NCBI GenBank assembly: GCA_946902875.1
Contig: OX336349.1
Coordinates: 9,881,891 to 9,945,890, forward strand
Length of the DNA: 64,000 bases
Direction: 5' to 3'
Source: Nematopogon swammerdamellus
Lineage: Eukaryota; Arthropoda; Insecta; Lepidoptera; Adelidae
The position numbers and the translations under genes are program-made. The notes beneath the pieces were generated by a model. That model saw nothing but the letters and a program-made list of their open reading frames with translations, had not been told where the DNA came from and made no database searches. This document shows, one piece after another, positions 1 through 10,440 of the stretch; the first letter of the stretch is position 1; each line of letters opens with the position of its first letter.

Positions 1-221
1 ATGTTATCAATCAATCAATACTAATAATAAATTACCTAAGTAATAACTTAGTTTCTTCGAGATACATAAATAACGTTTATCTGAAAAGGGCTCGGCCTTG
101 CCAGTAATAGTTACATACTTTATTCGAGAAGGATTATCATTAACCTGAACGCAGCTCAGTCTTCGGCCTCGCCCTTAATGACTTAGTTCTTTACTAGACT
201 TACTTCTTTTGAAATACGAAT

Positions 222-254
222 TTCACGCGAGCGAAGCCGCGGGCAAAAGCTAGT
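222..254 (+). mobile_element. Helitron-like 3' end
   Basis: GCGAGCGAAGCCGCGGGC followed by AAAAGCTAGT. A GC hairpin about 10 nt before a CTAGT end is the Helitron pattern, common in Lepidoptera. The 5' limit is unclear. Confidence 0.5.
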
Positions 255-627
255 ATAAATATGTTATAATATCAGTATTACAGAACAAATTGCGACTAGT
301 GCAAGTCTTACTGCCATAAGAATGCTCAAAGCTAATAAATAAAGCAAAGTTTCAACTGCCGTGTAATGTACTTCAATGTATGAATATCCTTATAACTCGA
401 GAACTACTTTATCGGTGTACATTATGGTTTTAACTGTTACATTATTTCACTTATAAGATGGCTTTAGGATGTGAATCATAGTGCTACGGCATCGGCGGCA
501 TGAGCTGTGAGCAAAAAGCTATTAAACAATGAACAACATTGAACAATAATACATATACATGCAGTATATGTTATTTAATATAATCTTACTGTAGTAGCAG
601 CAATATCTACATCCTTTCCTTATTCCT

Positions 628-862
628 TACCTATAATAAAATCCAACGTCTGCTTTCTGTCTGAGTGTCTGAGTGTCTGAGTGTATGTCTGTCTGTCCGC
701 GTATAACTCAAGAACCACTGAACCGATTTTAATTAAACAAAATTCTACGGATAGCTTGATTCTTCCCATCAACTATAGGCTACTTACTATCACGCTAAAT
801 GGCTTATGAGGTTAGCAGTGAAGTGAAATATTAGAGCGGGCGGAGCCGCGGGCACAGCTTGT
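628..862 (+). mobile_element. Short Helitron-like element
   Basis: Starts with ACCTATAATAAAATCC, has GTCTGAGT/GTCTGTCT runs at 659-700, then AACTCAAGAACCACTGAACC, and ends GGCGGAGCCGCGGGCACAGC with TTGT. The layout parallels 29903-30184. Confidence 0.5.
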
Positions 863-1645
863 TATTTAATATAATCTTACTGTAGCAGCAATACCTACTT
901 AATGAACATTTGGATGTAACTACAGAACTGAACACTTATAAATTTTTACAGGTGTAATTCGTCATTACACTCCAAACAAAATACATCTTGAGGTGCACGG
1001 ACAATGTTAAAGTGTATTGTGTACAGGATTAGCTGGATGACATTGAATTATTGAATACGTTTGCTTTTGGCATCGCAGAAAATTACATAAGGTTTAATCA
1101 ACGTAGGAAAAGGCTTACTCTACTCCATTCTTATGCTCTCCTGCGTTTCCCGCCTATTATAGCTAGGGCGGTTGCGCGGCGGCGCGGAGGCGGCGTTGGG
1201 CGGCGCTGCGTCCGCATCGAGCCAAAGCGACCTGCAGCGGCATCACAGGTGCAGAGGCTGACCCGCACACGTAATGGATCTGATTTCCGATGCCCTTTTT
1301 CAACTTTCCCTTTCATGGACTACGGAAATAAGTGGATTGTTTTATCGCTCTGTGAGAGTGTTTCGTAGTTGTGAAAGGAATAAATAAAATTTTACCATGG
1401 TCTTTCTTTACTGATATTACTTATTGATTATAATATTTTTTGCGATTTTGTTTATTTCTTTATATATTTATAATTAATGATGTTAGAGATATGTATCACT
1501 ATTTTGAACAAATTTTGAAGTTTGACTTTCGAACTAGGTAAAGCTTCAGGTCCTCTTGAACTCATGTATAAAGTAACAGAGAAACTCCACAATTTAAGCT
1601 ATGTATTTATTATGCCTGCTTTTTTATTTAATTTTGTATGTAATC
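863..1645. other. No recognised gene; GC-rich patch
   Basis: A GC-rich stretch at 1170-1225 (GCGGCGCGGAGGCGGCG type) gives 61-105-codon frames on both strands that resemble nothing. The rest is AT-rich. Confidence 0.5.
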
Positions 1646-1843
1646 TTGTACGGGTGGCTGATTCAGAGGGATCAAAGCACAGTCTCCGACCATCCAATAT
1701 CGTCCCCAAGTACGTAGGTTACTGTCTATTACTGGACTAAAGGAAAACACAGCCGAGGCTGCGGTGCGGCCATCTTACATCCAGTACGGTGGTATCATGC
1801 CAGTCGACTACAAATTTATTTATTTATTTATTTATTTATTTAC
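1646..1843 (+). mobile_element. Interspersed repeat (GGTGGCTGA family) with (ATTT)n end
   Basis: ACGGGTGGCTGATTCAGAGG, GACCATCCAATATCG and TGCGGTGCGGCCATCTTAC, ending in an ATTT microsatellite (1812-1843). Related copies: 35276-35400, 51370-51561 and 62576-62672. Confidence 0.65.
1812..1843 (+). repeat. (ATTT)n microsatellite
   Basis: About eight units at the end of the GGTGGCTGA-family repeat. Confidence 0.95.
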
Positions 1844-1993
1844 TCAAAAACCTCCTATTTACAGATAATATCCAATTCTTAGGTTAGGTTAATGTGAAAT
1901 AAAGGTTAATAATACAGATAATATAATCCAATACTTTACAGTAGGTTAATAATATGATAATAATAAATGGATAATGGATAAATAAATCAAGAT

Positions 1994-2345
1994 CAATGAA
2001 AGGACTGCGTGTCGTCGCCCCGCAGCCGGTGGATACGGAGCTCTCCGAGATGGGGGTGGTGGTGGCCTACGTGTCTAGTACCACCACCTACCGCTCGAAG
2101 CTTAGTCTCGCGTCGTCTCGAAGAGCTCCATAGCCACGGCCTGCACCCGCCGGCGTGCTTGGAGGTCCGCCTCCCGCCGCCGGCGAGAATACCGTTTTTT
2201 GTTTTTGTCTGTTTCTATTAATTTTGTATAGGTATTTTATTTTATAAATATATAAAATTAATATAAATATGTACACGAAAAACGTGAGAATAAAAATGGA
2301 TAATAATGAATAAGATAAAGAGAACATTATATCTACAGTACCTGA
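1994..2345 (+). mobile_element. GC-rich interspersed repeat, 3' part
   Basis: From ATGAAAGGACTGCGTGTCG through GGGGGTGGTGGTGGCCTACG and CCGCCGCCGGCGAGAATACC, into an AT-rich tail with AATAAA-like signals. Matches 16985-17330 inverted. Probably the 3' end of an unclassified retroelement. Confidence 0.68.
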
Positions 2346-3036
2346 TTTATACATTATTCTGTTTAAAGTATTCGGTGGCTAGTTGAAATTGAGCCTAGTA
2401 AGGGGCAAGGGAAGGGACCTACCAAATTAGACCCTATAAATTGATCTGCTGTGGCTCCCCTATGTACTAATTAAGCTGCTAACCTTTGCCATGGATGTAC
2501 GTACACCTAGATATATCTAGGACTTTCTATGTTACAACCTTGTGACGACTATGAAAATATTTTTTTAAGATTCGTAGACATTTTTAAAGTTACATAATTT
2601 CAAATTCGTAAAAGTTTGGATATACCTTATTCCGATGCATGCACCTCTTTATTACATAAATATACTACAGATTCATAAAATATTAAAGCGAGCGCAAAAC
2701 ACTTCATTTCGTACATACTCGTATTCGGTTGCACTGTTATCTTTCCTTGCGGTTTAAAGTCGTTCAATGCATGTATGAGCCCGCATTGTGTTCCCAGTGC
2801 TAAACAATGGCTGTACTTTTGTGGCGTGAATATACTTCTGTCAGCCGGTGTGATATTCATAAGCTCTGCAACTGAATATCCGTTGGCATCGTTGCCCACT
2901 TACTATGAACAGTGCTAGGGAATGAATTCAAAAGCAAAGAACTGTTATTGCTACACGTTGCACATAATTTGCACACTATTTACAAAAGGCTTGCAATACG
3001 CGTGCCGACAAAGATTTATTTAATATTATTTATTTT
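2346..3036. other. No recognised feature
   Basis: AT-rich; a 90-codon minus-strand frame at 2627-2899 has no recognisable motif. Confidence 0.5.
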
Positions 3037-3273
3037 CCATACATACATTCAATCTCACTATTTATCCCGACATCAAAGTAATGAGAGCAATCGGTGTTGT
3101 CCTGAAATAACTCGAATAATTTACGGCACAACACCGAGCACCACGTTCAGAAAGGTATCCGTACAATATTACTATCAAGCAGGAATTAAGGCACAGAGTG
3201 CATTTACGAAAATGCACGACTTGGTGGAATGACCATGCCAAGGTGAGAGGTGGCTAGCCCATCGTCCCTTAGT
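3037..3273 (-). mobile_element. Interspersed repeat ending in (ATGT)n, copy 1
   Basis: The minus strand runs from GGGACGATGGGCTAGCCACC through TGGTCATTCCACC to GTGCTCGGTGTTGTGCCG, then an ATGTATGG tail. It matches 34822-35153. Probably the 3' end of a LINE; unclassified. Confidence 0.65.
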
Positions 3274-3709
3274 AAGAAATTTAGTCATTATCCCTTTGTA
3301 ATAAAGATGGGTATGAATGAGTCCACAGGCAATATTGCAATTTCGTCTTTGTGTATACTTGAATATTATATTGACTAATAATGGCCGTTAACCCCACATC
3401 CGGTTATGTCTCCTCCAATAATTTATTTGTCAGTTAAAGTGATATTTCTCATACATGTGGCAGCAGTTAACTGTCAGCAGTGGCGGTGCTAGACCAAATG
3501 TAGACGTCAGCGACATCAGCTTTACGATTGCGAGGCCTCTTTCATTTCCCAGTCAGAAAGAAAACGATAAATAAATGAGTCTGATGTATGGGTATATGAG
3601 TTTTATTGCTGATCAAATGTTGACAAAAATTACATGAACAATCAAACATTAAAATAAATATCCCAACAAGCATTAGCCCAAAGTATGCGACCATACTTTG
3701 ATGATAATT

Positions 3710-3731
3710 TTTGGGATCGCGCGATCCCAAA
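3710..3731. repeat. 22-bp perfect palindrome
   Basis: TTTGGGATCGCGCGATCCCA followed by AA, with a second small hairpin (AAAGTATG...CATACTTT) at 3680-3699. Both lie in the left arm of the outer hAT-like element. Confidence 0.85.
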
Positions 3732-3764
3732 GGCAGTCAGCTAGGGTAAGTGAATTTTTGCAAG

Positions 3765-4723
3765 CACTGGCGGCTGGTCCTAAAGTGCGCTCGTGCGCCG
3801 CAATACCATACCACGAGAAGTCATCACTTCACTCAAAATAAATAATAACTTACAACATACTACATTAAAACCATAAAGATCGTACTCCAAATAAATGCGA
3901 ATGTGAATTCGACCTTATTTTATAGATCACAAGGCACGTTTTTGCGAGTAAACGCGCGCGCCGTGCGGATTCTAAAACGCACGCGGGTCTCCCATACTGA
4001 ATGTATGGGGATCGGCAAAACACCGCTGGCGCGTGAGACAAAAGATACTTCATAGAAACAGTATGGGCGAAATGGAGTTCTGCGTGCGGCGCACGAGCGC
4101 CAAACAAGGATGCTATATCGTGAATACCCGCGCGTGCGACACGTCGCGTCGCGAGCGATTCGTTTTGCACAAGTCCGTCTTACAAACTCTTTGCCGTCTA
4201 CGTAGAGTCAGCGCGCTGTCATGTGATGTCACATACCCGTTAGCGCGCGAATATTTAAAATGGGATATGATTAGGTTTTGTGCTTTCTGTCACGTGATAC
4301 TGTGAATTAAGTGGTGCCGATATTTGCCTAAGCGTTGGTTAAAGGTAAGGCTTTACAATCAGGTGATCCCGGGTTAAATTCCTACTTTTCAAATGCTTTT
4401 ATTTTTATATATTTTTTTATTTTTGGGACATTACTACTGTTTTCTTTTTGAAAGCTGCAGTAGTGTTGTGTTCTATGGGTGTATTCATAAAGGTACTAAA
4501 AATAATTTTAAAAACTTGTTTGGATTTTTTTTCTTGTTTTTTGCAACTCATTGAGTGTCTTGAGAATATTCATACTAGGTACGTACATAATAAAACGCAG
4601 GCGTTTAAAAATTCGGAAGTCCCGCTCTTAAAATAACATGACGGGAATGTGTTGGGAAATTTGGTTTTTAAGTAGTTAGGTACTTAGCGCACTACCAGTC
4701 ACTGAATTCACCAGCCGCCACTG
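3765..4723. mobile_element. hAT-like non-autonomous transposon nested in the outer one
   Basis: Termini CACTGGCGGCTGGT and the inverted CAGTGGCGGCTGGT are flanked by a perfect 8-bp duplication TTTGCAAG (3757-3764 and 4724-4731), the hAT signature. The 959-bp body carries a GC-rich half (3945-4220). A tRNA-like stretch at about 4313-4383 ends in a B-box-like GGGTTAAATTCC. The 90-101-codon frames look fortuitous. Confidence 0.78.
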
Positions 4724-4903
4724 TTTGCAAGGCCCCCTCAGGCGCCGACGTCGCCGACGCCTATCGCCGCCACTGTCTGTTACATTTAAACCTTAAAAAT
4801 TTACATTTAAAATTTTAAGGTGGTGAAATCAGTCGTAAATGTCTTCATTTGATCTACGAGTTGATTCCCTCTTCTATCCTTTGAATAATTTAGTGCTAAC
4901 CAC

Positions 4904-5147
4904 AGAGCATTTGAGTCGGTTAAAGTAGAAAAGGAGGCGTTTTCGGCTCGCCGCAAGTAAGTACCGGTTGACTTACTTCATCGTAGGCACAAGATCACAT
5001 GACTGAGTGCAGACGTTCAGTAACTTTGATCGTAGTACGGAATAAAATGTCGTAAGTGAAATATGGTCATTGTGGTTTCAGTACAAGTTCAATATTACGG
5101 CCGGTCCATGACCCTTCCACCTATTCCTTATTACTTGGTGTTGGTTA
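4904..5147 (+). repeat. Promoter-like dispersed sequence, copy A
   Basis: Aligns with 56831-57068 in the same orientation. Shared: CATTTGAGT-GGTTA, ATGACTGAGTGCAG, then a block of about 50 bp from AAAATGTCGTAAGTGAAATA through TGGTTTCAGTACAAGTTC. The TATA box of copy B is replaced by CATCGTAGG. Confidence 0.65.
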
Positions 5148-5285
5148 AAAAAAGTTCTTGTATGGTTATACATAATATTACATCTTTTCATTCAAAGTAA
5201 TCTCAAATTAACTGTTTGTCAAATAAAATTAATCGAAATATAACATAGTGTAATTTATAGTATGCGATGTTCGGTTTCTGGTTCG

Positions 5286-5331
5286 GTAAGAATGCCTTAA
5301 ATGATCAAAAGATCATTTAAGGCGTTCTTAC
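5286..5331. repeat. Short hairpin (21-bp arms)
   Basis: GTAAGAATGCCTTAAATGAT-C, loop AAAA, then the complement with one mismatch. Confidence 0.92.
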
Positions 5332-5848
5332 TACGCTTAGACCAATGCTTTAGTGAGGGAATTTATTGAGTTCGTATGAGCCTTCGGCATGTCATTACGT
5401 TAATAATATACAAGTCAGTGGCGTAATTATATAAGTATTTTATATTGTTAAAAATGTAGGCACAGGACTGAGTGCCTAAATATAGAAACTTATTCATTTC
5501 TATTTCTATTTATTTTTATTTAGTTTACAGCTCAACAGCGGCCTACCTCTCTTAATGTATCGGCTCTGCCATATAGAGGCAATGCGGCGAATGTAATGGG
5601 CACCTTTCCAACATCGACCAGCGTGGATGGGAGTGTTTTATATTACTAGCCAAACTTTATTGATGCAGGTTGTTGGGACTGGGTCTGTAATATTTTAGAC
5701 CTTTTGCGAGTGCTACAAATGGTTTGCACACATTTCAAGGTAAAGTTCACGGCGAGGTAGAGAAGGTGTAATTTAAGACTGACATACATTTTTACTTTTT
5801 GATATCTTTGTTTAAATTTAGATTCTCATCGCTGAGCTTTATTTGAGG

Positions 5849-5908
5849 ATTGTTTTGTTTTGCTAAAGTTATTCTTTAGTTATTGTTTTGTTTTGCTAAA
5901 GTTATTCT
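5849..5908 (+). repeat. 33-bp direct duplication at the LINE 5' junction
   Basis: The 27-bp stretch from ATTGTTTTGTTTTGC to GTTATTCT occurs at 5849-5875 and again at 5882-5908, ending just before the truncated LINE. It could be a by-product of target-primed insertion or simple slippage. Confidence 0.8.
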
Positions 5909-5909
5909 A

Positions 5910-6792
5910 TAGGATGAGAAGAGACGAAGAATTGTGTCTGAGCTCGAACATACACTCGGTTCTATTTCCGAATGGGGCCGTAGTAATTTGGTCGAGTTCA
6001 ACGCTTCCAAGACACAAGTTTGCGCGTTCAGTGCGAAGAGAGTGGCGTTCACACCGGCTCCTTCATTCCAAGGCACGTCGCTCAAATTAAGCGAACACCT
6101 CGGGGTCCTCGGAGTCGAACTGTCGCACGACTTGAACTTTCGTCGCCACATCGAGGGGAAGGCCAAGCTGGCTTCTAAAAAGCTGGGCGTACTCAATAAG
6201 GTGCGACGGTACTTCACGGCGGACCAAAAGCTGCTGCTGTATAAATCGCAGATCAGGTCTTGCTTGGAGTACTGCTCGCACCTGTGGGATGGCTCTGCCA
6301 AATACCAGCTTGCGCCTCTGGACTCGATCCAGCGTCGAGCCGTGCGACTAGTGGGTGACCCCGAAGTGTCCCGTGATCTAGAACCACTGCAACACCGTAG
6401 GGATGTCGGCTCCCTAAGTGTGTTCTATCGCTTATTCCATGGGGAGTGCTCGGAGGAGCTGTTTAACGCGATCCCGCCGTCCCCTTTCCACCTCCGCACC
6501 ACGCGCACTGGGCAGGGATTGCATCCATATACGCTGGACTTACCGCGCATGCGTACCAATCGATTCTGCAGATCTTTCCTGTACAGAACCGGTAAACTCT
6601 GGAACGCTCTCCCTGCTCATATATTTCCCCCCAAGTACAGTCTCGGGTTCTTCAAGAGGGGCGTGAATGGGCACCTGTCAGGCCGGCATGGCATTCGCAA
6701 CCCCCGAATACGACCGAATGTCCATGGGCGCCGTTAGACACCTTATGGGTGCCTCGGCGCCATATGTCGAGCTAACAATAAAAAAAAAAAAA
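5910..6792 (+). mobile_element. 5'-truncated CR1/Jockey-type LINE copy
   Basis: This is the most complete copy of a LINE whose 3' ends recur at 24545-24808, 48733-48893, 49891-50078 and 61621-61783. The end is GGCGCCATATGTCG followed by AACAATAAAAA. The left edge abuts a 33-bp duplication. Confidence 0.75.
5913..6737 (+). pseudogene. C-terminal reverse-transcriptase fragment of a CR1/Jockey-type LINE
   Basis: Seen: 275 codons, open from GATGAG at 5913 to TAG at 6737. Motifs in order: EWGRSNLVEFNASKTQV, LGVLGVELSHDLNFRRHI, LLLYKSQIRSCLEYCSHLWD, DSIQRRAVRLVGD, then a basic tail ending NVHGRR. Known: this is the segment after the palm domain of Jockey/CR1-group reverse transcriptases. The YxDD catalytic region and the endonuclease are missing, so this is a 5'-truncated dead copy. 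The intact frame suggests a fairly young insertion. A short 3' UTR and A tract follow at 6779-6792. Confidence 0.8.
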
Positions 6793-8149
6793 TATATATA
6801 TATATTGTATTAAATTTGATTTGGTTTTCAAATATGAAGTGATATTATTTACCGTATTTTATTTAAATCCTTTACTTTGCGCTTATTTCATAAGTCATTT
6901 AAAAATGACCTATGTATATAATATTTATCCAGAAAATGGTATCCAAACCACATATTGAAAATATACAGACCAATTTTTTAATTTCTTCAGCACCTTCAAG
7001 TAGTGATTCAGTACCTCAAAATCACAGAAGAAGGGTGTGAAGAAGCATTTGAGTAGACAATAGCCCGTTTACAGCATTTTCTCGCGCGTTGACCGTGGCA
7101 CTACCGGTAGCCTTAATTTGTTTAGCAGTCGGCTTTTATAAATGTTTTGTATTATTTTCATAGTCTTAGTTTTCATATTGTAATATTATTTTTATTATGT
7201 AGGTCGTCTTCACTGTATTTTAATTCAGTTATGATGTGTAATAAATGCAAACAATTGATCATTAAAAAGAAATAAGGGCAAATTAAAATGAAATGGTAAT
7301 GAAATCAGCGATTATAAACACACACTCGCCTAATAACCAGAATTATCAAAACGTCAGCGACTCTTCCCGCCCTCGTTATGTACGGAAGAAGGTGTCACAC
7401 TCCGAGCGAAACGTTACAGTTTATCATACTCGTATTTTCAACAGACGACACACACTTTGTGTTGGCTCAGACGTGTGTGAAAACTGAATTGAAGAGCTTG
7501 CTAAGCGTTTATTATTCATACACACACAAGGATAATTAAATGTCAGAAGCAGACAAAATGTTTTCAATTTTAAATAGTTTGTAACCTTTAACTTTTTTAT
7601 GTATTTTAATAATTCTAATAAAACGACATTAATTCTAAATTACTGCTATTAATTTAAATGCCACTGTAAAGTTAATTAGCTCGAGTGGGGCCCAGCGCAC
7701 AGCACAATGTAAGGTCAGAGGGGCGGAGAGGACCTCCTCCCCTAGGAGAGGATAGAGGCGTACTTAACGAACTTAAAGAAGAATTTTAAGTTCCGTACGA
7801 CTCTGTAAGGCGCCGGCCTCCACAAACTGATCGAATATAAAACATATGTATAAGTTTCCTCTCGCTCTAACAAGCGATGGAATGGAGATCAAATTGCATT
7901 GATTACCTTACTAGACTTCAATCAATCAATCAATTACTTTATTGTACTCCTTAAAAGCATGGAACACAAAAGGTGGGTTTAATGCAATGTAACATTCTTT
8001 GCAAACCAACTTTGGGATGCGGAGATGCGCATACGGTGGACAATGCATTGCAAAACTTTGGTGTGAAGAATAAAACTATTAAAAATGTGTGACGTCGGCT
8101 TATGATAAGTTAACTCAAACGTGCGCCAAAAGGGTCAACATAGTACCTG
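6793..8149. other. No gene; one probable retroelement tail
   Basis: CAATCAATCAATCAATTACTTTATTGTACTC at about 7919-7949 reads in reverse as an AATAAA-type retroelement end. Nothing else is recognised. Confidence 0.45.
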
Positions 8150-8534
8150 ACCAGTGGTGCAGACAGACGACTGTCGCTATTGATTGTTAAGCAACGCTGG
8201 GCGCGGTCAGTACTTGGATGGGTGACCGCCGACCGTTGGAGGCTGACCGTGGTTCGGATTCCATGTAAAACTGTAGGCCCCTTCCCTTCTTACCTTACTC
8301 GGTGCCTCGGTGGTAGGGTTCAAACCGCCCGGGTTGGTACCACCGCACTGAATGAAACGTCGTCGGTCGAAACGGCTATGTAGTTTGTGTTTTCCGTCCA
8401 GTTCAGTGTAGCCGGTACGATCGAAGGGAAGCACTGACATGGCACCTAGTTCACCCGGTGTTATGGGCTGACATCACGGATGTTGTAGGTGATGTAGCCA
8501 ACCGTGTCAGTTTCCATAAAAAACAAAAAAAAAA
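8150..8534 (+). mobile_element. Full-length SINE with tRNA/5S rRNA chimeric head
   Basis: Seen: the head begins CAGTGGTGC (remains of a tRNA A-box, complete in the 52407 copy). A 45-bp stretch from GTTAAGCAACG to GGGTGACCGCC follows, then GTGGTTCGGATTCCA, which resembles a tRNA B-box. The body carries GGTGGTAGGGTTCAAACC and CACCGCACTGAATGAAACG. The tail ends GTGTCAGTTTCCATAAAA with an A tract. Known: CAGTACTTGGATGGGTGACC with its neighbours is the conserved 3' half of eukaryotic 5S rRNA, where the C-box promoter lies. Inference: a SINE transcribed by RNA polymerase III, assembled from tRNA and 5S parts. The 67-77-codon frames across it are accidental. Confidence 0.78.
8186..8230 (+). other. 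5S rRNA-derived segment of the SINE head
   Basis: 45 bp corresponding to the 3' half of 5S rRNA, including AGTACTTGGATGGGTGACC. Copies are at 52448-52491 (+) and 59805-59849 (-). The 5' half of 5S rRNA is absent, so this is not a 5S gene. Confidence 0.85.
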
Positions 8535-8694
8535 CCGGAAACCCACTAGTGTCATATGAAAAATATAAGTCAAAAGGATGTAGCATGTAGATTCGTTGTT
8601 TGCCTAGTAGGTGTTCTCGCTGCTTCACTTCGTATCGAAATAATTTTAAGCATCCTTAGAATTTTTTATTTTTTATTTTTTGTAAATGTCGGTG

Positions 8695-8826
8695 ATTCAG
8701 TCAGCGTGTAGGCGTCCGCTGCTGGACATACCTCTCTCTAATTTTCCTCCAGTCCTTCCGGCCTTCAGCGGTACGAAACCACTGCTTTCCGCCGACGAAG
8801 TTGATGTCGTCGTCCCACCTGGCGGG
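8695..8826 (-). pseudogene. RTE-type LINE, C-terminal coding end
   Basis: The minus strand encodes RWDDDINFVGGKQWFRTAEG, then RKDWRKIRERYVQQ, ending near a CTGACTGA tail. Known: WDDDI-x-x-V-x-G-x-x-W is the C-terminus of RTE-type endonuclease/reverse transcriptases in moths. Everything upstream is missing. Confidence 0.72.
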
Positions 8827-8903
8827 GGTTTGTAAATGTGTAAATTTACTTATATTAGTTTAATTTTTTATATTTTCGTTTGTAGCCAAGCTACGATTTT
8901 TTT

Positions 8904-8956
8904 TAATCGACTTAAAAAAGGAGGTTATCAATTCGACACGTATGTATGTATGTAAT
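8904..8956 (+). mobile_element. Interspersed repeat fragment (ACCGACTTCAAAAAAGG family)
   Basis: AATCGACTTAAAAAAGGAGG and TTATCAATTCGACACGTATG, about 50 bp. Confidence 0.5.
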
Positions 8957-9631
8957 ATTATTGGAACTGCAATATATTCACATATGATAATCTATTCCAA
9001 ACAAATTGAGTGATAAAAAAAAGTAGATTTTCCAGGAAACTTCAGGTTAAAACTCCATGTGAATTGATTGAGTATTCCTCGGCTTATAAGCGAACATACA
9101 ATCCACCTTCGGGTGCACGCATAGATCGTTACCACGGAAATTATGAGATCATATATAGTTACCGATATTCCACTGCATTAGTAGGCTAGTACGAGTATAT
9201 ATATGTAGATTCAAATGTATGAATTTATTGATGTTTGCGTACTCTAAAAGTGTTATCTTTGTTTAAAAGGCTTGAATAAGTTTGAGAACTGATTGGTTTT
9301 CCCACATTAATTCACGAGGTTCCTGCATATTTAAATTATGCACTTAACATAATAAGGGGCACCTGCAAACTTTCCTCCACTCGACTGCTTGGTAAGCTAT
9401 GCAAATTTATTTCGCATTAATTTAAACGAAATTTTAACAAGTCGGTAGGTAAGTGTTTTGCACACTCTCGGAGAGAATATAACAATTTAGTTGAGTTTCC
9501 CACAGGAAGATACGGAACTTCGCTTCACCGCATCGCAAGTCATAAAACAAACATTTCTAAGTCTATCAGTACCAAAAGTGTTTGGTTTAATTATAAAAAA
9601 CATAGCTGAAGATGTAATTTATATAAGGTCA

Positions 9632-9779
9632 CGTTTTCGGTGGGACGATAACATTAAGTATGTCGGCGGAAAGCAGTGGTTCCGCACCGTTGAAGGCCTC
9701 CAGGCCCGGAGGACTGGAGGAAAATTTGAGAGGCGTATGTCCAGCAGTAGACGCATACACGCTGACTAGCTTACTGACG
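9632..9779 (+). pseudogene. RTE-type LINE, C-terminal coding end
   Basis: RFRWDDNIKYVGGKQWFRTV then EGLQARRTGGKFERR and a stop at 9767. This is the same segment as 8695-8826 but inverted, with a GACT-rich end. A 92-codon open frame starting at 9491 runs into it; its first half is unrelated flanking DNA. Confidence 0.72.
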
Positions 9780-10403
9780 TTTTGGGCCTGTACGTTTTTA
9801 TAAGGTAATCATAAATTCATCATATACATACATGTCTCCATATTTTCATTAGTTCCGAATGACATCAAGCGTCGATCACAGGACGTTGTGGCGGCGCCGA
9901 AAACGAACCGAAACGTCATCGGTGGCAAGCACGTCTTGCCAACGGCACAGCCGAAAATCGGCATTGAACTATACGTTCTGTAAGTAAAGACATACGTCTA
10001 AATTTTAATTCTCATATTCATACATATCACATAATGCACACATTCATACATTGTACACACCTTAGGTGATCGTACTTTTAAGTTCCGCTGTTAGGGGAAG
10101 AAAAGATTTACGAGACTCTATGTACATATGTTCGTGTTTTGTATTTACGATCACTTCCTACGGAACATAAATAATGATGCCGACAAATTGACGATATAAA
10201 TTATCGTTTTCCGCTCGACTGATAACTCATCAATTGCTGGAGGATCCGATTTTCTGGAACATTTCTTAGTGTTTATTTCCTCATACGGGCCAGTAGGTTT
10301 ATCACTGTCTTGAAGGTGTTGCAGTGTGGTTTATCACTCGCGATTGCTTGGGATTTAAGCCCATAATGATATTGTTATGATAGAGATATTCTATCAAATA
10401 AAT

Positions 10404-10440
<37 letters not shown>

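Larger units (their letters stand above)
3478..4775. mobile_element. hAT-like non-autonomous transposon, outer copy
   Basis: The left end CAGTGGCGGTGCTAG matches the inverted right end CAGTGGCGGCGATAG. CAGTGGCG-type termini are known from hAT elements. The flanking 8-mers ACTGTCAG and TCTGTTAC agree at 5 of 8 positions, so the target duplication is decayed or absent. The inner element splits this copy. No transposase frame is present. Confidence 0.55.

Noticed and set aside
8186..8230. Genuine 5S rRNA gene
   Set aside because: Only the 3' half is present, embedded in a repeat with tRNA-like and A-tailed parts and found in several copies.
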